Part shown: piece after piece, positions 10,724 through 21,279 of the stretch
Layout: every line of letters begins with the position of its first letter
Numbering within the stretch: position 1 is the first letter of the stretch
Origin: Cannabis sativa
Taxonomy: Eukaryota > Streptophyta > Magnoliopsida > Rosales > Cannabaceae
DNA: 64,000 nt
Assembly (NCBI RefSeq): GCF_029168945.1
Contig: NC_083602.1
Location: 48,545,442 to 48,609,441 of the forward strand
Reading direction: 5' to 3'
Program-made: the position numbers and the translations under genes
The notes under the pieces: model-generated
The model's input: only the letters and a program-made list of their open reading frames with translations
Database searches by the model: none
Told to the model about the DNA's origin: nothing

Positions 10724-12454
10724 TGTTGGATATTATTTTACCAAGATCTTAGATCTACTCACAAGTATGTTGTTTAACACCCTAAATATGAACTTTCTAA
10801 AACGATAAAATAAACACATATAAAGTTAAGAAAACCTTACATTGATGCAGCGGAATTAATGTCTCATTCCACTAAGATCTCTAACCCTTGCATCCTTTCT
10901 GTCGCAGAGTATTATCAAGAGCTGAGCCCGAATGTCCTTCTCTTTGAGTTTGATCCTTCACAGTCTTCCAATCTATTATTGAGTTACTACTTGCTGTGTG
11001 TGGGCACTCACTCTTTCACTAGGTTCAAAATATAGAAGAAGAAAAGAGAAGAGAGGGGTTCGGCCAAGGTATAGAAAAGGGAAGGCTCGGTTTTTCTGAA
11101 GAGAGAAATTTCTGACAGAAAAGGTTTTTTAAAGTTATTATTTGACTGAGCCATCACTTTCTATTTATAGGCAACTACTAGGTTTAGATTAGGAATTATT
11201 TGGCATTAAAATAATGAAAATATCAATTTGAAATTCCACAATAAGTGGCCGGCCAAGGTGAATAGAATGGGCCCCACTTGATTTTGCAGTTTTAACAAAT
11301 TTTATTTCTATTTTCTCAAAAATGCCAATTTTCCAATTCTAACCATTTAAATGCCAAAACTAATTATTTTATAACTAAAATTGTAAAGCCCGCTTAGTTA
11401 ATTTGGAAATTAGCAGTTGTTTATGATTAATTATGAAATTATTTATAGCTATTTAAATAATTTATGATACTGTTATTTATGTTATTCAGTAGCTTGCATA
11501 TTTTGCATTTTCGGTGTCCGGTATTTTGGAACTCGGCGTTTGGCTCAGTAGAAATCACAACTTAGTATGTTAGTAATTTGGGGACGGGTTTTAGACATTG
11601 GGAATGTCGGGAATGGCCGGGAATTTAGAATTTCCCAAAAATACCCCTTTAGTATGATTTATGTGATTTTATGGTGGAGGGGCAAAATGGTCTTTTTGCC
11701 CCATTAATGTTTTGTCTTTTAGTGGCTTTTTATTTGAAAAATAAATGTTATTTTATTTAATTGTTGGCTGAAATGTAAGTTGTTAAGTGGATTTATGCTT
11801 ATTTCTTTTATTTTTACAAAACTTTCAAACACTCTCTCTCAAGCCTCTCTCTTTTCGGCCCTCTTTGAGCAGCAAGGAGGAGGAGTTTTCCTTGGTGATT
11901 CAAGTCCTTTTTGTGTTGATTTTATGATCCATAGTTACTAGTAAGTGGTTCTCAACTCTTCTTTTTGTTCTTGATGTTTTTGAGGTGAAAAGGGTAGGTT
12001 GCATGTTAGTTTGTAAAGTTGTATGTTGCTGTGTTTTATTGTTGTTTCCAGTAGCTTAATTAGGTTTTATATGGATGGATTATATAGGTTTTAATGCATG
12101 CTAGTGGTGTTGTTTAAAGCTTTGAATTTCCTATGCAAATATGTGATTTTTGAGAGAAAAGGTTCTATTTTGTTGCTGTGATGTTGAGGATGTTTGCTTG
12201 AGTTTCCAGAGGTTATTTTGAGCTTGATTATGTAGATTTAAGTTGGTTTGATTGCTTGTTAGGTGGATTTGCTCAAGTTTGAGTTTAGAACTCAAAGCTT
12301 GAGCTCCAATGGTGATTTTTGATTCTGTGGTTTCTGGGTTAGTTTGAGGCCTTAGAAATGTTCTAGGGAAGGTATAGAACAGGTCTGGAAAGTTTGGATC
12401 AATTTGGGGTTGAATTGGTCGAGTTATGAAAATTTGGGTTTGCTGCCTGCGAGG

Positions 12455-12546
12455 AACCGGAATTCCGGTTGTGCATCCGGAATTCCGGATGAGGGTTCTG
12501 AATTTTCCAGAACCGGAATTCCGGTTGGGCAACCGGTCTACCGGTT
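12455..12546. repeat. Array of 16-bp palindromes in the solo LTR
   Basis: Perfect palindromes AACCGGAATTCCGGTT (12455-12470 and 12511-12526) and ATCCGGAATTCCGGAT (12475-12490), plus the near-palindrome AACCGGTCTACCGGTT (12531-12546). Between the second and third lies an inverted repeat, GGTTCTG...CAGAACC. The half-site pattern is CCGG-N4-CCGG. Confidence 0.9.
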
Positions 12547-12880
12547 AGGGAAAATTCAGGGACCCTAGTTTTCCTCGTTTTTATGTTTTTAGGGGTATCG
12601 CCATGCTTTTTATCGATAGGGAAACTTTTAGTTCCTAGTTTTAGTCCCCGGGAAGTGATTTAGCGTGTCACTTATAGCGTTGTGATTTTTATGGTTTAGG
12701 AGCCAGTAATCCGCCGCTCAGCTTCAGTTCCAGTCAGGTTGACCGGCACACCTGAAATCGGAATCCAGGTAAGATTAGTATAACAGTATGCATATGTAGA
12801 TTACATGTTTAGCGAGCATGTAGGAAGCCTATTAGATTACATTAGTTGTATGTTGGCTTCGAACCATCCAACCCTGTCAC

Positions 12881-13106
12881 GTCGGTACAGGCTGGAGTAT
12901 GACCAGCAGCCGGAGTATGACCGGTTTGACCGATCAGGCTGACACTTGGTTGGTGGTTCCGTGCTATTGACGTATCCCGTCGGTACAGGCTGGAGTATGA
13001 CCAGCAGCCGGAGTATGACCGGTTCGACCGATCAGGAGGATATAGTAACACGTCGGTACAGGCTGGAGTATGACCAAGAAATGAGTATGACCGGTTCGAC
13101 CGATCA
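12881..13106 (+). repeat. Three dispersed 55-57-bp repeats in the solo LTR
   Basis: Units at 12881-12937, 12979-13035 and 13052-13106, each beginning gtcggtacaggctggag, containing a double agtatgacc motif and ending gaccgatca. The third is slightly diverged. Element C has only two units (44378-44434, 44476-44532), so copy number varies within the family. Confidence 0.9.
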
Positions 13107-13156
13107 AGTTGTTACGTGTCAATAGTACCGTCCCTATGAACGTTCAGAACTCAGTA

Positions 13157-13234
13157 CCATGTTGGACATGGCAGTAGTGGCTCAGTACCATGTTGGACAT
13201 GGCAGTAGCGGGACTCAGTATCGTGTTGGACACG
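13157..13234 (+). repeat. Three hairpin-forming repeats in the solo LTR
   Basis: CCATGT-TGG-ACATGG occurs at 13157-13171 and 13188-13202. A third copy reads CGTGT-TGG-ACACG at 13222-13234, with both arms changed so that pairing is kept. The same three copies occur in the element C LTR at 44582-44659. Confidence 0.85.
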
Positions 13235-14434
13235 GCAGTTAGTATTATGTATGAGTATTATTATGCTTTTCTTACTGAGTCTGTCGACTCACAGTTTATG
13301 TTCATGTGTAGGGAGAGGCAAGGCTATAGCTGATGGACCGTGAGCGAGCTTATGAGATTGTACATGTCGGGGCGGTTAGGCCTGGAGCGTACGATCCTCG
13401 GGACAGCAAGGCTGAAATTTTGTAACTGGTCGTTAGACGACTTTTAATTTTATGTAACAGTTAAACAGTTAAATCTTTTGTAAATGATTTTATAATCGGG
13501 ATCCCGAGTCTTTTGTAATATTGTTTTATAAGTTTAATTAAAAAGCAAAATTTTAATTAATCACGTTTTTCCATAAACCTCGTTGATTAGCAATGAGCTG
13601 CACAGTACGTTTAAAAATCACGTAATACGCCTAAGGTAGTTAGGGTGTTACAAAAATAGATTATTAAATAATATTGTCATTTAATTTAATTATTAACTAG
13701 ACATATAAAGTCCATTAATAAATAAATAAACCTAGAATCTCTTTTCTTTACAATTTCGCCCCTACTTAGTGAAAATTCACAAATTAGACATAGTCTAACT
13801 TTAGAATTATAATTGACCAATCACGAATCAATTATTGAGTCTTACAAGCAGAATGTTCTCAACTAGAATGGGGACCATGGATCTATATGCTGAGCTTCCA
13901 CTCTTCGTTGAATCCACTCTTAGAACATAGAATTGCACTCTGAGACTTATATAGAGCATATTATATGTTCCACGATATAGATATGCTATCTCATTTAACC
14001 ATTGTTATAATCTTATTGTGATTTAAGATCCTCTATATAGATGATTTACATCGAGATGGGATAATTTTACCGTTCTCACCCCTCAATGTATTTTGCCCCT
14101 TAAAACACTTATCTACCTGTAAATGGTGTTTAGTGATCTAATAATTAGTCAGTTAAACAAGAGCTCATCCATTTACTTCTATTTGCTAAGCTCGAAGGGA
14201 ATCATCACTTGACTTCTATACACCAGTAGAAGCTATAGATTCCATATTTATGTTCAGGACTCCCACTCAATCATACTATCATGTTCCCAAAATATACGTA
14301 TCACCCTGACCCAAAAGTAGGCTTAACTAATAAATCAAAGAACATGAATAGTACTCTGAGTTGAGCCTAAGCATATCAGGATTTAGATTCTTTTAATCTT
14401 AAGATCAACTACTGATATTGACTTGGAAAGATAT

Positions 14435-16460
14435 TGTAACGCCCTGTCCAACAGGGACGCCACGTGTGTGCACTTTATTTAAAATGCCAATAATTATATA
14501 AGATATAATTATACTAAAAGTGTGGGTAATTAAATTTTTGATAGTTAAAACTCAACCTTTAAATTGTTTAACAAAAGATAAGTAACATGATTTATGGGGT
14601 CCCCCTGTTTTCAAAATATTTACAAACTGGTTTCAAAGTATTTTACAACATAACAAAATGCAATCAAAATAGAGCATCCTGCAAACTGGGCTGCCTGCGG
14701 CTGGTATGTACATTGCTGCTGCGACCGTACTCATGGTTGTTCGACTTTAGCCTTTCCTTTACCTGCACCATAAAGCACCAGTGAGTCACAGAGACTCAGC
14801 AAGAAAGTGATCAAAACAATAATCGAAAGAAAATAATTATCAACTTATTCTCATGCCATTATGTTTACTCCCTATTCGATAATAATAAGCATTCCCTTAA
14901 ACATCATACATTCCTGGTACTTAATAAAGTACCACTTTTACCACTCGTTACATACGAGCTGAATATGTCACTATCGTTGCCCGATAAAGCAAACGATAAG
15001 TAAGAAACCTAACCGCGGTTTCAAGAGTAATTACTCATAACGGTAATAACCGTTTCCAACCCTAGGTCATAACCTAGGCTTAATAAACTTTTAATCAGCA
15101 TCATGATAATAATTAAGGCCACTTCCATTCACCCATTAATCTTTAACCACATACGGTGCTTACCACTTTTCTTACCTTAATTCAGAAGTCAAAAGTATGG
15201 TCGACCTGAGTGGAAGAACAAGCTAAGCAATCCCGGTCCTATGTCACGACAATTAAAACACAATAAATACCTTAACTCAAAGTTCCGGATTAAAACCCTA
15301 ATTCAGAAATCAAACGCAACCTAAGTCCCAGCAACCCCAATTTAAGTCAAGCATCCCATATTTAATTTAAAACAGATAGTACTCAACTCCCCGGGTCAAA
15401 ACTGAACATAACGCAAACCCGAAAAAATTTCTCCCCTGCAGTAACCTGGTCGACCAGGCTCGATATACCGTAACCCATCCGGTCGACCAGGATTCTCGCA
15501 GACCAGGAACAAAAGTTCCTCTTCACCAAAATCGAACCAAAACCCCTCCAAACCTAACCAAACTTTCCAGAACAGTATATTAACATAAATATGGCATAAC
15601 CTAAGCTGCAAAACACAATGGTTCAATCTCTAGCTTAAAATCACACACTCAAGTGAAGAAATCAAATTTCTTTTAGCTTCCTCACTCACCAATCAATCCC
15701 AACAGCCATGAATTCAATCCAAACATGCATTAACAGACCTTATTCAACTTGGATAACAAACCCCTACCTTCACTAAACCTACAGCTTTGAAAATTTTCAA
15801 AAAAAAATAACAAACTTAGCTTGAAAACCTAAGAAAACATCAAAACTAAAAGGATGAACTTACCTAGGGTGCAAGGTCAACTTGAAGATGGAGTTTAGCT
15901 CTGAAAATTGATGTTGGCTGAAGCAAATCAATCCCTCTAGTGGCTGGTTCAACTTGCTCGAAGGAAGAGGAGAAGAAGGTTGAGAGAAAATAGGTTACTT
16001 GCCTTGGAAGAAAGCTTCTCCTTTCTTTTAAAATGCTTTGATTTCTCTTTTTTTTTTTTAAAAAATTTCCTTCCTTAAATAACAATAGGCAGCAGCAAAG
16101 AAAAGAGGAAAAACCAAAAAAGTTTTCTTGAATTCCTAATTTACCCCTCTCACATAAATTTTTTTAGAAAAGAAACCCTAGGGGCATTTTGGTAATTTTA
16201 CTAATTCCCCAATCCGACATTCTAATAAAATTCTAACTTAATCCGGGATATTCTTAAAATAATTCTTTCATTTAATGTCGTGACATTGCTAACCACATAG
16301 CTAAATTTCCACAATTACCGGGCCCAAAATAACGTATTTCATTAAATAATTTCTCAAAAATTCATCTAAGTAAGATCATAATCCTACTTCATTTTCCAAG
16401 TAATTACATATTTAATAAAATATGTCCATTTAAATATTATTTATTTTCTGGGATATTACA
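14435..16460 (-). repeat. Element E 3' LTR
   Basis: Begins tgtaacgccc and ends gggatattaca on the plus strand. By eye it differs from the other LTR at a handful of single positions, except for a dense cluster of changes at about 15441-15507 and a smaller one near 14690. The cluster holds the palindrome CCTGGTCGACCAGG (15445-15458) and CCGGTCGACCAGG (15479-15491). Confidence 0.95.
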
Positions 16461-16475
16461 ACTATCCCCCACTTA
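16461..16475 (-). other. Element E polypurine tract
   Basis: On the minus strand AAGTGGGGGATAGT immediately precedes the 3' LTR, the position and composition expected for the plus-strand primer of a chromovirus. Confidence 0.85.
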
Positions 16476-16496
16476 TAGGAATTTCGTCCTCGAAAT

Positions 16497-17705
16497 TTAC
16501 CTGAAAAGCTCGGGATACAACTCCCGCATCTGAGACTCTAATTCCCAAGTCGCTTCTTCAACTTTGCTGTTCCGCCACAACACTTTGACTAGTGAAATAG
16601 TCTTGTTTCGCAACACCTTTTCTTTCCTGTCTAAGATCTGTACTGGTTGTTCTTCATACGACAGGTCGGTTTGAAGCTCAATGTCTTCATAACTTAAAAT
16701 ATGAGTTATATCAGATACATATTTCCGGAGCATCGAAACATGAAACACGTTATGAACCCCAGATAAAGCAGGAGGTAGAGCCAACCGATAAGCTACCTGA
16801 CCTACTTTCTCAAGAATCTCAAATGGACCAATAAATCTGGGACTCAACTTTCCTTTCTTCCCGAACCTTCGAATTCCCTTCATTGGGGACACCCGAAGAA
16901 AAACAAAATCCCCAACTTGGAATTCAACATCTCTACGCTTTGGATCTGCGTAGCTTTTCTGTCTACTTTGGGAAGCAAGCATACGAGCTCGAATCTTTTC
17001 AATAGCCTCGCTCGTTCTTTGGACAGCTTCAGGTCCAAGGTATCTACGTTCACCAGCCTCATCCCAGTGAATAGGTGATCGACATTTCCTTCCATAAAGC
17101 ATCTCATACGGAGCCATGCCAACGGTACTCTGATAACTATTGTTATAAGAAAACTCAATCAGAGGTAGGTACTTGTTCCAAGAACCTTCAAAGTCCATTA
17201 TACATGCCCTCAACATATCCTCAAGTATCTGGATAGTCCTTTCAGATTGACCATCGGTTTGAGGATGAAAAGCTGTACTGAATTTCAACTTAGTACCCAT
17301 TGCTTGCTGTAAGCTTCCCCAGAATTTGGATGTAAATTTTGGATCTCGATCTGAAACTATCGACTTTGGGGCACCATGAAGTCGAACTATCTCCTTAATA
17401 TACAAATCAGCATATTGATCCACTGTATACGTTGTCCTAACCGGGAGAAAGTGAGCAGACTTCGTATATCGATCCACTATCACCCAAATAGAATCATAAT
17501 ACCCTACTGTTCTGGTCAATCCTACCACAAAATCCATGGTGATGTCTTCCCATTTCCATTCAGGAATCTTTAGAGGTTGAAGCAAACCTGCCGGCCTTTG
17601 GTGTTCTGCTTTAATTTGTTGACAGGTTAAGCATTTTGACACATATTCAACAATATCCCTCTTCATACCCGGCCACCAGTATAAAGCTTTCACATCATGA
17701 TACAT
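16497..17705 (-). pseudogene. Element E: integrase and chromodomain
   Basis: 402-residue frame (from the first Met of a longer domain). It starts within the HHCC zinc-binding region ([11 protein letters not shown]), then has the integrase core with catalytic residues in [17 protein letters not shown] and [12 protein letters not shown], the GPY/F-type region ([13 protein letters not shown]) and a C-terminal chromodomain (YEEQPVQILDRKEKVLRNK ... VEEATWELE). Integrase inserts the cDNA; chromodomains of this lineage are thought to steer insertion to modified chromatin. The frame is open to its stop at 16497 but is separated from RT-RNase H by a frameshift near 17780. Confidence 0.93.
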
Positions 17706-17778
17706 CTTGGTTGTTCCCGGGTGTAAGGAGTACGGTGTAGTATGAGATTCATCAAGAATCTCTTGTCTGATTTCTTTG

Positions 17779-19767
17779 TCAACCTAAGATTACGTATTCG
17801 TTTTTGTATCGCAACAACCCATCAGATAAGCATGAAAAGTCTCTTGCCAATCCAGCCTCTAACTTCTCCTTATGTCCCTGTAGTTCAAGGTCACCTTGTT
17901 GGGCTACTCTAATTCTTTCCAATAGATTAGATTGTATGGTGATATTAGCAAGTTTTCCAATTACAAATTCAATTCCCGCTCTCGTCATATCCTCAGCCAA
18001 CTTGGCTGAGATTTCCTTTAGTTCACAAACTTGCCCTGGTCCTTTCCGACTTAGAGCATCCGCTACCACATTTGCTTTACCAGGGTGGTAGAGAATCTCG
18101 CAATCATAATCTTTGACCAGTTCTAACCATCGTCGTTGCCTCATATTTAAATCCTTCTGAGTGAAAAAGTACTTGAGGCTTTTGTGATCTGTATAAATTT
18201 CACACTTCTCACCGTATAGATAGTGACGCCAAACTTTTAGTGCAAAGACAACCGCTGCCAATTCAATATCATGGGTAGGATATCGTTGTTCATACTCCTT
18301 CAATTGCCTGGATGCATAAGCAATCACTTTCCCTGACTGCATAAGAACACAACCTAACCCTTGTTTGGATGCATCACAATAAATCACAAACTTTTCATCA
18401 CCTTTTGGTAAGGTTAGCACAGGAGCGGTAATCAACCTTTGCTTCAATTCCTGGAAACTACCTTCACACTTGTCACTCCAAACAAACTTACAATTCTTTC
18501 GGGTCAACTCAGTTAAAGGCGTAGAAATCTTTGCAAAGCCTTCAACAAATCTCCGGTAATACCCTGCTAACCCCAGGAAACTTCTAACTTCAGTTGCTGA
18601 CTTAGGTCGAGGCCAGTCACGCACTGCTTCAACCTTTACTGGATCCACTAAAATACCATCTTTACTCACCACATGCCCCAAGAAACTCACCTGAGGTAAC
18701 CAAAATTCACATTTCTTAAACTTGGCATACAACTTATGCTCCCTGAGACGTTGTAATACCATTCGAAGATGTCTTTCGTGAGTCTCTTCCGAGTCTGAAT
18801 AAATTAGAATATCATCGATAAAGACAATAACAAAATCATCCAGAAAATCTTTGAACACTCGGTTCATCAAGTCCATAAATGCTGCCGGGGCATTTGTTAA
18901 TCCGAAGGACATTACCAGGAATTCATAATGACCATACCGGGTCCGAAAAGCTGTCTTGGGAATATCCTCCTCTCGAATTCTCAGTTGGTGATAACCAGAT
19001 CGAAGGTCAATTTTAGAAAAGATAGTTTTACCCTGCAACTGATCAAATAAATCATCTATTCTTGGCAGAGGGTACTTGTTCTTCACTGTTAATTTGTTTA
19101 ACTCCCGATAATCTATACACATTCGTAATGTTCCATCTTTCTTTTTCACAAACAAAACTGGTGCACCCCAAGGTGAAGTACTAGGTCTAGTAAATTTTAA
19201 ATCCATCATCCCCTGTAATTGAACTTTTAACTCTTTCAGCTCTGCAGGTGCCATCCTGTAGGGAGCTTTCGATACAGGCTCAGCTCCTGGTATTAAATCA
19301 ATCTCAAAATCAATTTCACGTTTTGGTGGCAACCCTGGTAACTCTTCTGGGAACACATCCAGAAATTCTCGAACCACTGGGACATGCTCCGGTCCCGCTA
19401 GTGGTTCCCTGGAAATATCCACAACACTTGCCAAGAAACCAATGCACCCTTCACACAACAAATCCCTTGCCTTAAGGGCTGAAATTAAGGGAATCCGAGA
19501 TCCTTGCATCTTACCCACAAATACAAAAGGGTCCTCGCCCTCAGGCTGAAAAGTTACCATCTTTCTTTTACAATCAATGGTGGCGTTGTATTTAGCAAGC
19601 CAATCCATCCCCAAAATAACATCAAAATCCTCCAGATTTAATTCTATCAGATCAACTGATAACTCTCTTCCTTCCACAAACACTGGAAGGGATCGAACCC
19701 ACCTGCTGGAGATAACCAACTCCCCAAGAGGGCAACAAGGTTCCAAAACCTCTAGAAAGCACATCAC
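17779..19767 (-). pseudogene. Element E: protease end, reverse transcriptase, RNase H
   Basis: 662-residue frame. It starts in the protease C-terminus (VILGMDWL, about residues 50-57). The reverse transcriptase follows ([20 protein letters not shown], then SGYHQLRI, then catalytic FIDDILIYS), then RNase H ([13 protein letters not shown] with catalytic Asp; [29 protein letters not shown]) and the linker to integrase. All catalytic motifs look intact. The frame is cut off from the protease start by a one-base insertion near 19727 and from integrase near 17780. Confidence 0.94.
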
Positions 19768-20002
19768 TAGGTTTATTCAGCTGCTCAATTATTCTACTTG
19801 AAATATAAGAATGCGTCGCACCAGAATCAATTAACACAGTCAATAAAGTACCAGCAACAGAAAGCTGACCTGTCACAGTAGAAGGACCAGCATCAGCCTC
19901 AGCTTGAGTCAGGGCAAACACTCGGGCAGGAGCGGGTGTATCATCCTTCTTTTGCTCTAGCCGTAGCAATTGAGGACAATTTCTCTTCATGTGACCCACC
20001 AT
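19652..20002 (-). pseudogene. Element E: gag end and protease active site
   Basis: The frame starts at the end of the gag zinc knuckle (MVGHMKRNCPQL), continues through a Pro/Ala linker, and contains the aspartic protease motif LIDSGATHSY. A single extra base near 19727 throws the last part out of frame; the correct continuation is in the frame at 19767. The rest of the knuckle (CFHC) is encoded just upstream in the same frame. Confidence 0.88.
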
Positions 20003-20820
20003 TCCACAGTGGAAACAGGCCCTAGCCTGACACTCGCCCAGGTGATGCCTTTTACACCTCGGACATTCAGGAAATGTCCGCCAGTTTTCATTCCCACTAC
20101 GACGGAAACCTTGGTTACCCTGGAATCTTTTGTTTGGGCCTGCTGCTGATGTTTCACTAGGTCTTTTCCTGCGGTCACCAAGATCAGTACCCCTACCCGA
20201 ACCGGCAAGACTCGCCGTTTGTTTCCACGAATCTCTTCGGCAATATTTTTCTTTCGTATCTGAGCCTCTGCACCCTCAGAAACTAAAGCCAACTCAACTA
20301 TCTGAGCATAAGTTCGGGCAACCCCCGGTTGTTTAGAAGCAACAATCACATCCCGGGCGATGTGTTCATCCAGCCCCCGAATAAACTTTGCTTTTCTAGC
20401 AGCTTCAGTAGCCACCTCATCTGAGGCAAACTTTGCCAGTCGATCAAACTTAGTAGCATACTCCGTCACAGTCATACTACCCTGAGTTAACCGTATAAAC
20501 TCTTCTGCCTTTGCCGCCTTAATAGACTCATTATAATACTTCTCAAAAAATAAGGCCCGAAAAGTTTCCCAGGTCATATTATTCAGATCATGGCCCTGAG
20601 ATACAATCTCCCACCAAATACGGGCATCATCTCGTAGCATATAGGTAGCACACCTGACCCGGTCATTATCTTCAACTCGCATAAAATCGAAAATGGATGT
20701 TATCATACTCATCCATTGCTCCGCCTTGAGTGGATCAGCACCACCCTCAAACACTGGCGGATTCTGCTTCCTGAACCGTTCATACAATGGTTCCAAACGA
20801 TTCCCTGCATCCGGTGGCAC
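19987..20820 (-). pseudogene. Element E: gag
   Basis: Retrotransposon gag domain: PPVFEGGADPLKAEQWMSMI, then WWEIVSQ, TWETFRALFFEKYYNES and SMTVTEYATKFDRLA, all typical of chromovirus gag. From about 20190 on, the frame reads non-homologous residues, while the zinc-knuckle precursor (CPRCKRHHLGEC) is in the next frame, so there is a frameshift near 20150-20280. An N-terminal extension on 20821-20977 also needs frame changes. Gag packages the RNA into virus-like particles. Confidence 0.88.
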
Positions 20821-21261
20821 TACTAGAGGTGCCGAGGATCAGATTCGCATTTAGAGCAGCCGAGCTCGCCGCTCTCTTAATTCTCTCGATTTGTTCACCC
20901 CGCTCGCCGAATAGTTTCTTGCATAGCGGATATAACTCGTTCCCAATTAGGTGGTGGTAAAGGGTTCTCACCTTCACCGGCAGCCCCGAGCCCAGCTAGA
21001 GCTCGCGGGCACCCCTACCAGTCCGCCTTGGGTGCATAACTATACACCTGCGATCACATTCCAAGTAATAACAATACTGATAAGTATTTCCATATATTAT
21101 AATCCTTCCCACAACATTCTGATATCAACATAATTCAAATAATCAGGTAATCAAAAAAATTAACAAGCTATCTTTTAACTTAAAGCTTACTAAACCATGA
21201 GTCGATCAGGTCCTTGCAGCCAATGTACATATCAAACCAGTCTTCAGGATCTAAAAACCTT

Positions 21262-21279
21262 GGCGCTCTGATACCATGT
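21262..21279 (-). other. Element E primer binding site
   Basis: Minus-strand TGGTATCAGAGCGCC two or three bases inside the 5' LTR, complementary to the 3' end of plant initiator methionine tRNA, the usual primer for this group. Confidence 0.9.

Larger units (their letters stand above)
11382..13652 (+). repeat. Solo LTR of a Tekay-like chromovirus (type C), 2271 bp
   Basis: A complete LTR, TGTAAAGCCC ... GTGTTACA, with no internal region. It is flanked by the 5-bp target duplication aaaat (11377-11381 and 13653-13657). It is closely similar along its length to the 3' LTR of gypsy element C (42833-45078). A solo LTR with intact target duplication is the normal result of recombination between the two LTRs of one element. 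Its middle carries palindromes at 12455-12546, three 55-57-bp repeats at 12881-13106 and hairpin repeats at 13157-13234. Confidence 0.93.

Noticed and set aside
12881..13106. CRISPR-like array
   Set aside because: Plant nuclear LTR; repeats are too long and few, and spacing is irregular.
14587..14784. 65-codon ORF in the E LTR, repeated at 21432-21629
   Set aside because: Present twice only because the LTR is present twice; it ends in LTR sequence and differs by a local indel.
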